A stretch of 37,597 nt of DNA from Cytophagales bacterium (lineage in GTDB: Bacteria; Bacteroidota; Bacteroidia; Cytophagales; 172606-1), in contig JAUJNL010000069.1 in NCBI GenBank assembly GCA_030448185.1, positions 1 to 37,597 on the forward strand, read 5' to 3'. The notes under the pieces are model-generated. The model was not told the DNA's origin. It did not search any database and worked only from the letters and a program-made list of their open reading frames with translations. Position numbers and translations under genes: made by a program. The stretch's first letter is position 1. Each line of letters starts with the position of its first letter. Below are positions 29,122 to 37,597 of this stretch, one piece after another.

Positions 29122-29635
29122 TTAGAAATTTTTAATAGCTCTTGGGGGCGCAATCAGTTGCCGCGTGCGGAGTACAAAGTCCATTTCGGCATCTACTGAT
29201 GCCAGCGCTATGCGTGACTCAGCAATCAACAGCAGACTCGCATAAAATAGCAGCCCGGCTCCAGTAATACCAAAGGCAACGGGCATCCAGGTAAAATGAA
29301 CGCCAAACAGGGCTACCAGGCCCAGGGCGACACTGGTGGCTACAAAGGTACTTAGGGTAAGGTAAAGGCTGGTCAGGGCCTGTTGCAGTAACCGGGAACG
29401 GCGCGTAGCCAGACCTAATAATTGAAATAGCATGGTGCTTTGTTCTTGTCACTTGTTCGCCTTCGGCCCGTGCTTTGGCTAACTCTCAAATTGGTCCGAT
29501 ATCTGCGGTGTGGTCAATAATGAGGGCCCAGCCGCTGTGAAGTAGTCAGGAATTAAAAGATCCACTGGCCATAATCAGCACCGCAGGGGTAATCATTGCC
29601 GATAAGATGGTTAAGGGGGAGGAGAGATCTGCCAT
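29122..29635 (-). CDS. DUF2721 family membrane protein, frameshifted
   Basis: About 170 residues when restored. ATG 29635 begins MADLSSPLTILSAMITPAVL, a first membrane helix with the family's TP motif. After a break near 29555, the segments QRLG, IIDHT and SDQFES are read in other frames, as expected for this family. An intact part follows (29433-29122) with two more helices, LYLTLSTFVATSVALGLVAL and FGITGAGLLFYASLLLIAES, then ASVDAEMDFV. Inner-membrane protein, role unknown. Confidence 0.72.
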
Positions 29636-29659
29636 GATGGAAAATTAGTTACTTGGTAA

Positions 29660-29758
29660 GTAGGTATCAGGTATTGGGTAGTCAGGTATTCGGTATCGGG
29701 TATTAAGATATTGGGAAAAAGGATATTCAGAAAGAACCAGTACCTGATACCCAATACT
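29660..29758. repeat. GGTAT-type tandem and inverted repeats
   Basis: Degenerate units of AGGTATYRGGTATT type run from 29660 to about 29712; at 29741-29758 TACCTGATACCCAATACT is close to an inverted copy. Intergenic, 36 bases upstream of the DUF2721 start; no protein is encoded. Confidence 0.55.
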
Positions 29759-29826
29759 CATCTATTAGACATTAGTACGATTAAATTTCTATATTGACTG
29801 GTTTTTTCACTTTTTGCGCATTTTCG

Positions 29827-30749
29827 ATGTATTCTTTAGCTTCCGTACGACAACAGGCGAGTGTATTTTTGTCCTTAACCGGATTGCAACTGAAAGAGTT
29901 TGACTACCTGTTACCTTATTTTTCCCCGGCTTGAAGTCATATCACCGGCATTACGATCTGAAAGGGCAACAGAAGAGTAATTCCTAAATTTAAAGAAGCT
30001 AAAAAACAGCAGTTTGCCTGACGACGGAGATAAACTGTTTTTTGTGCTTGCTACTTGAAAAACAACGCGTTGCAGACGTTCACCGGCTTTGCCTTTTGGC
30101 TTGTCCCAATCGAAAACCTCGCAGTGGCTCAAAGTCTTACTCCCCTTGTTAGAGAAGAGTGTAAGGCAGCTAAACAACTCCCCGCCCGTTCCCAAGCGCA
30201 ACTTGATCAGGCTTCTTTTGCAATCGGAGAGAGAGAAGATATTTTTCGTAGATGCGACCGAAAGACCCTTCCCCGTTCTACCGATCCCGATAATCAACCG
30301 GAAGACTACTCTGGCAAGACCTATCAGCATGCGGTAAAAAACACCTTGCTTACTGACTCGACGGGAAGCGTTCAGTACTTAAGTCAGCGCTGAAGGAAAG
30401 CAAGGACAAGAAAATGCTCGATGAAGAACCGATCTGCTTGCCGGAGGACTCCATTCTCTTCCAGGATTTAGGCTATCTGGGACATAAACCGGAAGGAGTC
30501 TTTCTGGCAATGCCTGGAGAAAAACCTAAAAACAAAGAACTCTCTGACCTACAAAAAGCCACTAACCAACTCCCGAACTCTTTCCGGGTTAGCCTCGAAC
30601 ATACTATTAGTGGGGTAAAACGACTTCGTATCGTCAAAGATATCCTTCGCCCGGAAAGGGTATGCTGTCCGTGACCAAGTCATGCTCCTGGCCTGCGGAT
30701 TGCATAAGCTGCGACTTACCTTCGTGCCCCTGACGGTTCTATTGCTTAA
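29827..30749 (+). pseudogene. IS5-like DDE transposase, frameshifted
   Basis: A whole transposase can be followed across at least four frame breaks. It begins MYSLASVRQQASVFLSLTG and continues LQLKEFDYLLPYF, the family's N-terminal HTH. FGLSQSKTSQWLKVLLPLLE is a second HTH. The catalytic triad is visible: D in FFVDATERP, D in LFQDLGYLGHKP and E in SLEHTISGVKRLR. It ends AVRDQVMLLACGLHKLRLTF and then DGSIA with TAA 30747-30749. No convincing terminal inverted repeats are seen. It may be a dead element or an intact one in error-rich sequence. It is one of two insertion-sequence relics in this stretch. Confidence 0.75.
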
Positions 30750-30934
30750 TCTAAAATCGTAATAACCTCTAATATTAATACGATAAATCCAATAAAACAT
30801 ATCAAAATTATAACGCTGGAATTAGCTGGCGCAGCAGATGAAGGTATGATTATAAGTCCCAGATGAAGTATTAATAAAAATAGTACTATTTTCTTCGAAC
30901 GCTTTAAGAATTCTGAAATAGCTAATTGCTTCAT
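30746..30934 (-). CDS. Small two-helix membrane protein
   Basis: 62 residues with ATG 30934. A basic N-terminus (MKQLAISEFLKRSKKI) is followed by two hydrophobic segments (VLFLLILHLGLIII and ILICFIGFIVLILEVI). It ends as it meets the 3' end of the transposase gene on the other strand. No family recognised; it may be the remains of a longer gene. Confidence 0.45.
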   Translation of the reverse strand: MKQLAISEFLKRSKKIVLFLLILHLGLIIIPSSAAPANSSVIILICFIGFIVLILEVITILD

Positions 30935-31056
30935 CTTACTGTAATTTGTGGCACGACTACATAACTTCTTGATTAGGCTAAAGCTTCCAGCAGCTAGATT
31001 GTAATTGTTCCTTGAACCAGCAACCCAAAACTAAAACTGGAAACTCCCACTGGCCG

Positions 31057-32867
31057 TCAGGTACTGCAGGCAAAGTAGCGCTTACGGATTTCGTCGAGGT
31101 CTGCTTTCGGGATGGAGTTGGATCACTTTCAGGCTCTTTCTGAGGTTTTTCGTAGATGTCTTCCGCGAAGCCCATTTCCTCAATGACTCCCTTATTCATG
31201 ATAACAAGGGTCGGCCATAAACTTCACTACGGACAGGTCATGGGAGATGAACACATAGGTGAACTTAAACTCTTCTTTCGCGATTGAGCAGGTTAAGTAC
31301 CTGTGCCTGTACGTGGATACATCCAGCGCCGAAACCGATTCATCGCAGATAATAAACTTCGGGTTAAGGGCCAAGGTCCGGGTAATGCAGATCGCTGCCG
31401 CTGGCCGCCGGAGAACTCATGTGGGTACTGGTTAAAGTGTTCCGGACGCAGACTTACCGTTTCCTCCAGCAGCTGCACTACTTTGTTTTTACGGTCCGTT
31501 TCCGCCTGACCTTACCTTATGGATTCGGGTATTGGCTCCACATACTTCTGCCCACTGTGATCCGTGGATTAAGGGAAGAATAAGGGTCCCGGAAAATCAT
31601 CTGCACGTCTTTGCGCAGCATCCGCATTTCCTTCGGCGAATACCTGCATGTTCCGTCCGTCGTAGATCACTTCGCCACCGGTTGGCTCAATCAACCGCAG
31701 AATAGTGCGGCCCAGGGTAGTTTTGCCGCAGCCCGATTCGCCTACCAGTCCAACTGTTTCGCCCGCACATTAAAATTCACATCATCTACCGCCTTTACGC
31801 TACTCCGTGGTTTTGCCGAATAAGTTCTTCTTCATCGGAAACCGTAGCTTTCAGCCCTTTTACCTGCAGCAAAGGTGGTTGCTTCATGAGGGTTTCGCTT
31901 TTCACGTACTTCATCCTCGTCAATAAAGTTCATCAAAATGGCTTCACCGACGGAAGCATATTTCTGTTGTACCCCCACAATAGCTCCCGTTTCATCCGTT
32001 TTCATAAAGTCAGAAACTACCGGCAGTACTTTCATTTTCATATCCAGCCGGGGTCGTGCAGGCCAGCAAGCCCTTGGTATACGGATGCTGCGGATTGGAG
32101 AAAACATCAAACACGGCGCCTTGCTCCACAATTTTTCCCCGGTGCCATTACGATCACCCGGTCAGCCAGCTCGGCAATGACCCCCCAAGTCATGGGTAAT
32201 GAATAAAATAGAGGTATCAAACTCATCCCGCAGGGTTCCGAGCACCTCCAGTACGGTAGCTTGTACGGTCACGTCGGCGGCCGTAGTAGGTTCATCGGCA
32301 ATCAGGATGGAGGGCTGGCAAGATAGAGCCATGGCAATCATTACCCGCTGCTTTGTGCCCACCCGAAATTTCATGGGGGATAGCTGGTGAATATATGCTC
32401 CGGGCGGGGCAAATGTACCTTTCAAACCACTCGATGGTTTTCTGCTTGGCCACTTTACTGCTCACGTTCTGCGCAGCATGATGGCTTCCATCACCTGATT
32501 ACCGCAGGCATATACGGGGTTCAGAACTCATAGGTTCCTGAAAAATCAAGGGATATCTCGTTGCCCCGGATGCGCTGCATTTCTTTCTCGGACAGCTTAA
32601 GCAACCGGGCCAAACTCGGGAGAGAGTGAAAAAATAGCTTCTCCGCCTTCAATACGTCCGGGAGGATTCTGAATCAGGCGCATAATGGAGATGGAAGAGA
32701 CCGATTTGCCGGAACCCGATTCACCTACTATCCCTACCGTTTCCCCTTTCCTCAATTTGAAACTTACATCGTCCACCGCTTTGACTACTCCGGCTTCAGT
32801 ATGAAAATAGGTTCGTAGGTTATTGACTTCAAGATTAATTTCCCTTTTCCCGTAAATCTTTTAGCAT
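31057..32867 (-). CDS. Double-ATPase ABC transporter protein (oligopeptide type), frameshifted
   Basis: About 600 residues if restored, a fusion of two ABC ATPase domains like those of oligopeptide importers. The first domain starts MLKDLREKG, then LEVNNLRTYFHTEAGVV, Walker A GESGSGKS near 32715, the Q-loop LIFQEPMSSLNPV, and QRVMIAMALSCQPSILIADE (Walker B). The second has AVDDVNFNVRAGE, Walker A GESGCGKT near 31730, FSGGQRQR, FIICDESVSALDVS and VMNKGVIEEMG, and ends RKRYFACST with TGA at 31057-31059. There are ten or more single-base breaks. No permease gene is in the window. Cytoplasmic face of the membrane. Confidence 0.78.
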
Positions 32868-33285
32868 TTCTAGGCAGTATTTAAAAGAGAATGATCCAAA
32901 CTGATATACTATTGAAGTTAGAAACCGCTTTCCCAAAAACCAATATTGCCCTGTTGTAAAGGGGTACAAACAGGGGCAAACCGTACTTCGATAAGATTAT
33001 TGGCAAAGTCGGACATCTGCCGGCTCCTTCCGCCGTCTAATCCCTGCATCAGATAAATGACCGGTAAAACGGTCCTGAACTTGTTTTAAGACCCAAGTGT
33101 TATTCCGAAAATTCTGCTTTTCCAGTCGAAAGTACGGGTCTGCCAACCGCTTTGATCAACAACCAGACAACCAAAGGTTATACGTATGATCTAAAGTGTT
33201 AAAGTAGTATTAACTGAAGGGTCAATTCCCCGCTACTATTCTGCAACCAGCCCATCTTAATTCTTGTACGCTTAATTTTTTTCGT
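32868..33285. other. Gap of 418 bases with a possible minus-strand remnant
   Basis: No clear gene. On the minus strand, between about 33180 and 32918, protein-like pieces appear in shifting frames, including DPYFRLEKQNFRNNTWVLK and YLMQGLDGGRSRQMSDFANN, ending at a TAA at 32918-32920. It may be a decayed or misread gene tail. I do not recognise the family. Confidence 0.3.
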
Positions 33286-34287
33286 ATGAATAGACTTATT
33301 TGCCTGCTGCTATCTGGTATACTTTTTCCTCTGGTTGCTTTTATTCCAGCCTCTGTTGAGCTAACCCCCAAGGAAAAACGGCAGTATGCCCTTGCACTTT
33401 TGCAGGAGTATGACCCGGAGGGCTGGTCTATTATCAAAAAGGTGGATACACTGGCCTTTAACAATGCCTTCGACCGCTATGCGGACGGAAACACCGAAGC
33501 TCACGTGCGGGAAGCCGTGGGAACCATGGTGCACGAATGCCATCATGGCTATAGTGCGTTGATGGCCTGGCGGTTGAAACCTAATAATATTGACCAGTAT
33601 GCCTGTGCTTACTTGGGCGAAGGAAAATATCAACTGATTAAGTTTACGCCCGTGTTTCCAACGGAAGAGATGGGAAAAACCATTCCCGCGCATCTGCGGA
33701 CGTTACGGTTTGCTACCTATATCTATAATCCCAAGGAAAAGATCAGACTTTCTTCCAATACCTATGGCATTTACGGGTTACTGGACGAATACATCGCCTA
33801 TTATCACGGTACGGTTGCCGATGTGAATATGCACCGGTGGTATCAGGAACATACCAATGGGACTACCAATGACTGGTATGCTTATTTTTCCACGGTAGGC
33901 AGCGTAATCAATGCGCACGTAGAGTTTAAATTTTATTGCCTGGCGTACCTTCTTTATGCCCAGAAGCATAAACCGGAGGTATATAAGGCAATTATCCGCA
34001 ATGAAGATTTCGTGAATGTATTTCTGCGGACTGACCGCGAATATGGCAATCTGATTAAAAGTTATGCCGGCATCAAATCGAAAATCCTGAACAACCTGAA
34101 AGCCAAAGGAGCCAAAATTGGGGAAGACAACGAATGGATTTACCTCAACCGGCAAGCCGTAGGTAATTTTGTCAACGAGTACAAGGCCCTGGAAAATGAA
34201 CTCAAAAAACCAGCTTATCAGACCATGATGCAAACGCTGCAGGCTTCAGCCAAACCAGCCAAATCTTCCGCCAGGGGAGACGAGTAA
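33286..34287 (+). CDS. Probable exported HExxH metallopeptidase
   Basis: 333 residues. A signal peptide (LICLLLSGILFPLVAFIPAS) starts at ATG 33286. MVHECHHGYSAL contains HExxH: H83, E84, H87. About 80 residues later comes YGLLDEYIAYYHG, with E168 in the place of a third zinc ligand in gluzincins. The rest is mostly helical (for example FKFYCLAYLLYAQKHKPEVY). Known peptidase families with this layout are secreted zinc enzymes, but I recognise no named family, so peptidase activity is an inference. It is convergent with hppA, with a shared terminator. Confidence 0.72.
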   Translation: MNRLICLLLSGILFPLVAFIPASVELTPKEKRQYALALLQEYDPEGWSIIKKVDTLAFNNAFDRYADGNTEAHVREAVGTMVHECHHGYSALMAWRLKPNNIDQYACAYLGEGKYQLIKFTPVFPTEEMGKTIPAHLRTLRFATYIYNPKEKIRLSSNTYGIYGLLDEYIAYYHGTVADVNMHRWYQEHTNGTTNDWYAYFSTVGSVINAHVEFKFYCLAYLLYAQKHKPEVYKAIIRNEDFVNVFLRTDREYGNLIKSYAGIKSKILNNLKAKGAKIGEDNEWIYLNRQAVGNFVNEYKALENELKKPAYQTMMQTLQASAKPAKSSARGDE

Positions 34288-34326
34288 AAAGATGATGTTG
34301 GATATCAGAAGTCGGATTTCGAACAC

Positions 34327-34380
34327 TTTATAAAAATAAACGGGGCAGGATTGTAATCCTGCCCCGTTTATTTTTATAAA
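34327..34380. terminator. Strong bidirectional terminator
   Basis: A perfect 26-bp inverted repeat: left arm 34327-34352, right arm 34355-34380, centre GT. The stem core is CGGGGCAGGATT, with A/T-rich flanks giving T-tracts on both strands. It separates the HExxH gene (plus) from hppA (minus). Confidence 0.9.
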
Positions 34381-34392
34381 TTATTGGGAGGG

Positions 34393-36582
34393 TTACTTCT
34401 TCAAGCTTATTTCTGTTTTCACCTTTGCTTTTTCATGCTTCACTTCTACCTGATCTGCGCCTTTGTGATCGGATATATAAGGTGCAATGACTAGTGATAC
34501 AATAGACATCAGTTTGATCAGAATGTTCATGGAGGGGCCAGAAGTATCCTTGAAAGGATCACCGACAGTATCACCCGTTACGGAAGCTTTATGCGGATCA
34601 GAGCCTTTATAATACGTTTGTCCATCAATTACCACGCCCTTTTCAAAGGATTTCTTAGCATTGTCCCAAGCGCCGCCGGCATTAGATTGGAACATTCCCA
34701 TGAGCACCCCACTCACCGTTACCCCAGCCAGCAGCCCTCCTAATACTTCCGGACCGAATAAGAATCCAATAATAACCGGTACGATAATGGCAATGGCGCC
34801 AGGAAGCATCATTTCACGGATGGACGCTTCCGTAGAAATGGCTACGCACTTATCATACTCTGGCTTACCAGTTCCTTCCATAATACCCGGAATCTCGCGG
34901 AATTGTCGGCGTACTTCCTGCACCATCGACATGGCAGCCCGCCCTACAGCCGCAATGGCCAGGGAAGAGAATATAAATGGAATCATGCCTCCGATGAAGA
35001 GCCCGGCTAGTACATCAGCCTTGTAAATATTAATGGCGTCAATGCCGGCAATCCCGACGAAAGCAGCGAAAAGGGCCAGTGACGTCAGGGCAGCGGAGGC
35101 AATGGCAAACCCTTTGCCCGTAGCAGCAGTCGTGTTCCCAACCGCATCGAGAATATCAGTTTTGGCCCGAACCTCTTTAGGTAATTCACACATCTCAGCA
35201 ATACCGCCTGCATTATCGGCAATGGGTCCGAAAGCATCAATGGCCAGTTGCATAGCGGTGGTGGCCATCATCCCGGCAGCCGCAATAGCCACGCCGTACA
35301 AACCCGCCAGTTGGAATGAACCATAAATACCAGCTGCCAGTACGATAATAGGTAGTACGGTTGATTCCATACCAACGGCCAGCCCCCCAATGATATTGGT
35401 GGCGTGCCCCGTAGAAGAACGTTGGATAATTGAATTTACGGGACGCTTGCCCATCGCTGTATAGTACTCTGTGATGATACTCATTAAGGTACCTACCACC
35501 AAGCCAAGGATAACGGCGCCGAACACGCCATTTTTGGTAAATTCCGTATTACGCAGACTCAGCGTATCGGGCAGCAACCATTGAATCAGGAAATAGGAAG
35601 CAATCGCAGTCAGGATAATAGAGCTCCAGTTGCCTTTATTAAGCGCGGATTGTACCGCACCTGTATCGGCAGTGGCCGAATCAGAGATGCGGACAAAGAG
35701 CGTACCGATGATGGAGAAAATAATACCGAAACCAGCCAGCAGCATGGGAAGCAGAATCGGAGAAAAGCCACCGAAGTTATCCTGAGCTACCGTCTCGCGG
35801 CCCAGTACCATGGTCGCCAGTACAGTTGCCACGTACGAGCCAAACAAGTCAGCACCCATCCCGGCTACGTCTCCCACATTATCACCCACGTTATCAGCAA
35901 TGGTAGCGGGGTTACGCGGATCATCTTCCGGAATACCGGCTTCTACTTTACCCACCAAGTCAGCCCCGACGTCAGCCGCTTTGGTATAAATACCACCGCC
36001 GACCCGGGCAAACAACGCAATGCTTTCCGCACCTAATGAGAAACCCGTCAATACTTCTAAGGTTCGTTCCATTTCCTCCCCGTTCACTGACGTTGCCCCG
36101 TGGCTATCGAAAAAGATATATTTAAAAATGATGAACAAAGCTCCCAGTCCCAATACCGCCAGCCCAGCTACCCCCATGCCCATTACCGAACCTCCCGAAA
36201 AAGATACATTCAGTGCCTTGGCCAGGGAAGTACGGGCTGCCTGTGCCGTCCGGACATTGGCCTTGGTCGCAATCCGCATCCCGATAAAGCCGGCAGTAGC
36301 TGAAAATACGGCGCCAATCACAAAAGCCGCCACAATCAGCGGGGATGATTTTTCATTGGTAACGGATAAGATACCAAGCAGCACCCCGGCAATAATCACA
36401 AAATACGTTAATACCCGGTATTCGGCTTTCAGGAAGGCCATAGCCCCTTCGGCTATGTAGCCAGCAATACGCGTCATGTGGGCATCACCTGCATCCTGAC
36501 TGGATACCCATTTGGAACGCAAGAAGGTGTAAATCAACGCTACTACTCCTAATAGCGGCACCAGGTAGAGAATATTCGACAT
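34393..36582 (-). CDS. hppA: Membrane-bound, cation-pumping inorganic pyrophosphatase
   Basis: 729 residues and about 16 membrane helices. It hydrolyses PPi and pumps H+ and/or Na+ across the inner membrane. Signature sequences: GGGIYTKAADVGADLVGKVE, DDPRNPATIADNVGDNVGDV, GADLFGSYVATVLATMVLG, PIADNAGGIAEM and GNTTAATGKGFAIASAAL. The Ala in GNTTAATGKG is the residue typical of K+-dependent types (family knowledge). I cannot tell H+ from Na+ specificity by eye. ATG 36582 begins MSNILYLVPLLG. A promoter with TATATTTG lies 28 bases upstream. The gene is long and without breaks, in contrast to its neighbours. Confidence 0.97.
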   Translation of the reverse strand: MSNILYLVPLLGVVALIYTFLRSKWVSSQDAGDAHMTRIAGYIAEGAMAFLKAEYRVLTYFVIIAGVLLGILSVTNEKSSPLIVAAFVIGAVFSATAGFIGMRIATKANVRTAQAARTSLAKALNVSFSGGSVMGMGVAGLAVLGLGALFIIFKYIFFDSHGATSVNGEEMERTLEVLTGFSLGAESIALFARVGGGIYTKAADVGADLVGKVEAGIPEDDPRNPATIADNVGDNVGDVAGMGADLFGSYVATVLATMVLGRETVAQDNFGGFSPILLPMLLAGFGIIFSIIGTLFVRISDSATADTGAVQSALNKGNWSSIILTAIASYFLIQWLLPDTLSLRNTEFTKNGVFGAVILGLVVGTLMSIITEYYTAMGKRPVNSIIQRSSTGHATNIIGGLAVGMESTVLPIIVLAAGIYGSFQLAGLYGVAIAAAGMMATTAMQLAIDAFGPIADNAGGIAEMCELPKEVRAKTDILDAVGNTTAATGKGFAIASAALTSLALFAAFVGIAGIDAINIYKADVLAGLFIGGMIPFIFSSLAIAAVGRAAMSMVQEVRRQFREIPGIMEGTGKPEYDKCVAISTEASIREMMLPGAIAIIVPVIIGFLFGPEVLGGLLAGVTVSGVLMGMFQSNAGGAWDNAKKSFEKGVVIDGQTYYKGSDPHKASVTGDTVGDPFKDTSGPSMNILIKLMSIVSLVIAPYISDHKGADQVEVKHEKAKVKTEISLKK

Positions 36583-36609
36583 ACGGTAAAGGTTAATATT
36601 TTAGCCTCG

Positions 36610-36639
36610 CAAATATAGGATTTGAGGTAATATTGCAAA
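36610..36639 (-). promoter_or_regulatory. Bacteroidetes-type promoter for hppA
   Basis: On the minus strand TATATTTG (36610-36617) is an exact TAnnTTTG, with TTTG at 36636-36639 and an 18-base spacer. Transcription would begin near 36604, about 22 bases ahead of the ATG. Confidence 0.72.
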
Positions 36640-36730
36640 ATAAAATACAAAAAATAGCAGAAATAAGACAAGTTTTATCTCTCTCGGAAATAATGCGCCT
36701 TAACGATGAGGAAGTATTTACAAAACCCGT

Positions 36731-36760
36731 GAGACTGTACAATAAACTGTGTCAAAGGAG
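36731..36760 (+). mobile_element. IS256-type left end
   Basis: GAGACTGTACAATAAACTGT followed by GTCAAAGGAG resembles the terminal sequences of IS256-family elements (from memory of the type, not checked). It lies 68 bases ahead of the transposase fragment. No matching right end is found in the window. Confidence 0.4.
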
Positions 36761-36798
36761 TCCACTAAAAGACTATCTTCTAAACCGGCACACACCTA

Positions 36799-36939
36799 AT
36801 GGAAACCAAAGAACCCTTCGATTTTGAGGACTTCAAGCAGCAGGCTATTAAAGGCTTGTATGAAGGCAAGCCAATCAACGGCGAAATGATACAGTTTAAT
36901 TTACCCTCCCAATACATTTCCCGTATAGCTTGGCATTAA
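36799..36939 (+). pseudogene. IS256 transposase N-terminal fragment
   Basis: A 46-residue frame. FDFEDFKQQAIKGLYEGKPI is the N-terminus of IS256-type transposases of Bacteroidetes, which continue for about 400 residues. After GKPINGE the sequence departs from the family and ends at a stop, so the element is truncated. It is a relic and cannot transpose. Confidence 0.7.
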
Positions 36940-36975
36940 TCAAGGAATAGTGTGTTAGGGATTTGCATAACTTAT

Positions 36976-37272
36976 TTACCGAATGGTAAAGCTGATTAAC
37001 TTAGGTTGGCTGACAGGCTTTGTATCAGCGGTGGTAGGTATCCACTGGCCCATCGTCTTTAGTACGCGGATCAATTCATGCTCCATGCCTGTGTTGGATA
37101 CGGGTCTAACTAGTTGCTAGCGGTGGTTATAGTAGAACACTACCGTATCTTTGCTTAGCTTTCGGGCCACTTCGTAAATACTCGTAGGTCGATCATTTAA
37201 GGGATCTTTGCTTTGGCCGTACCCATACTGACTCCACGTAAGAAGTAGTAAAATGACAAGCTTATTTTTCAT
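36976..37272 (-). pseudogene. Exported protein with TonB C-terminal-like domain, in-frame stop
   Basis: ATG 37272 starts MKNKLVILLLLTWSQYGYGQ, a signal peptide. The frame runs through DTVVFYYNHR to a TAG at 37117-37119 and then continues in the same frame, QLVRPVSNTGMEHELIRVLK and TMGQWIP, to a TAA at 36976-36978. The last part matches the C-terminal domain of TonB-type energy transducers (a beta-strand after SQPKLISFTIR). One TGG-to-TAG change would explain the stop. It may be a real nonsense mutation or a base error. Confidence 0.6.
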
Positions 37273-37327
37273 GCTGCTAAAGTTTTTCCTGGGCAAGGGC
37301 ATCAATTACTAGTTATTTTCAGGAAGT

Positions 37328-37456
37328 TCAGCAGCATCGCTGACCAGCAGTAGGATTATACTTTTCTATGGCCTCCTGCTTTGGGATTGCTACCATATGG
37401 TGCATATAGTGGTTTAATCCTCTATGGCTTTCGGTACGGTGATAGGCTTTAGCCAT
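37328..37456 (-). CDS. Small His/Tyr-rich protein, diverged YHxxxxxRGL type
   Basis: 42 residues from ATG 37456 (the frame is open upstream, with LKEVYVSDSK). It reads MAKAYHRTESHRGLNHYMHH, then AIPKQEAIEKYNPTAGQRCC. The layout (VYV-S, A-x-x-YH, RGL, H-x-x-V, A) is like a small Bacteroidetes family in which Cys are found in the first two motifs. Here they are replaced by Ser and Tyr. This resemblance is from memory and weak. Confidence 0.35.
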   Translation of the reverse strand: MAKAYHRTESHRGLNHYMHHMVAIPKQEAIEKYNPTAGQRCC

Positions 37457-37597
37457 CTTACTATCGCTGACATAAACTTCTTTCAGTATGACTAGCTATG
37501 GTATCATTTTGCCTATAGAAGCTGGCTCAGAATCACAGGTACCTGGGGTGGTTCCTTTTTGCCGGACAGTTTTAGTGCAAGTTAAGAGATAAATTTT

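Noticed and set aside
35033..36460. Several Ala/Thr-rich plus-strand frames opposite hppA
   Set aside because: They mirror the membrane helices of hppA and have no signal of their own.

Overview
The window looks like a chromosomal segment from a Bacteroidota of the order Cytophagales, near Spirosoma, Dyadobacter and their relatives. Pointers are the TAnnTTTG-type promoter in front of prs, the lack of clear Shine-Dalgarno sites, a TonB-plug protein without a barrel, DUF3078 and DUF2721 proteins, a Bacteroidetes-type membrane pyrophosphatase, and a DUF1553/DUF1501 cassette. I cannot name a genus from the sequence alone.

Layout. Positions 1-5100 are housekeeping: the 3' end of an aminopeptidase P gene, a small acidic protein, a YihY/BrkB membrane protein, an exported TPR-LRR protein, and a prs-rplY operon with promoter and terminator. 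Positions 5098-11660 are minus-strand envelope genes: a TonB-plug protein, two small proteins, and a large membrane-anchored protein ending in a beta-propeller. Positions 11936-13909 hold a Tat-exported Gfo/Idh/MocA oxidoreductase and a convergent Uma2 nuclease-like gene.

The most interesting block is 14141-23727. A minus-strand gene encodes an HTH-like N-terminal domain, one membrane helix and a periplasmic lectin-like domain. It diverges from four plus-strand genes: a cytochrome-like DUF1549/DUF1553 lipoprotein, a Tat-exported DUF1501 protein, a Tat-exported NHL-type propeller, and a membrane DUF2231-cytochrome c-LRR protein. The divergent gap carries five 11-bp repeats with a TTTGCAA core, one helical turn apart. 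My reading is a surface- or periplasm-sensing regulator next to a two-haem periplasmic cassette, all inferred.

Positions 23933-37597 hold mscL, a DUF3078 protein, two GNAT acetyltransferases, an SDR oxidoreductase with an unusual Gln/Asn/Tyr-rich tail and a membrane helix, a creatininase-family protein, a DUF2721 protein, an IS5-like transposase relic, a double-ATPase ABC protein, a probable exported HExxH peptidase, membrane pyrophosphatase hppA, an IS256 relic and two small broken or diverged genes.

Quality warning. Many genes (about 5.27, 9.2-9.3, 15.3, 20.0-24.7 and 28.4-32.9 kb) are interrupted by single-base indels. These often compensate each other and restore conserved motifs, which looks like uncorrected sequencing error rather than gene decay. 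Those genes are annotated over their reconstructed extent.
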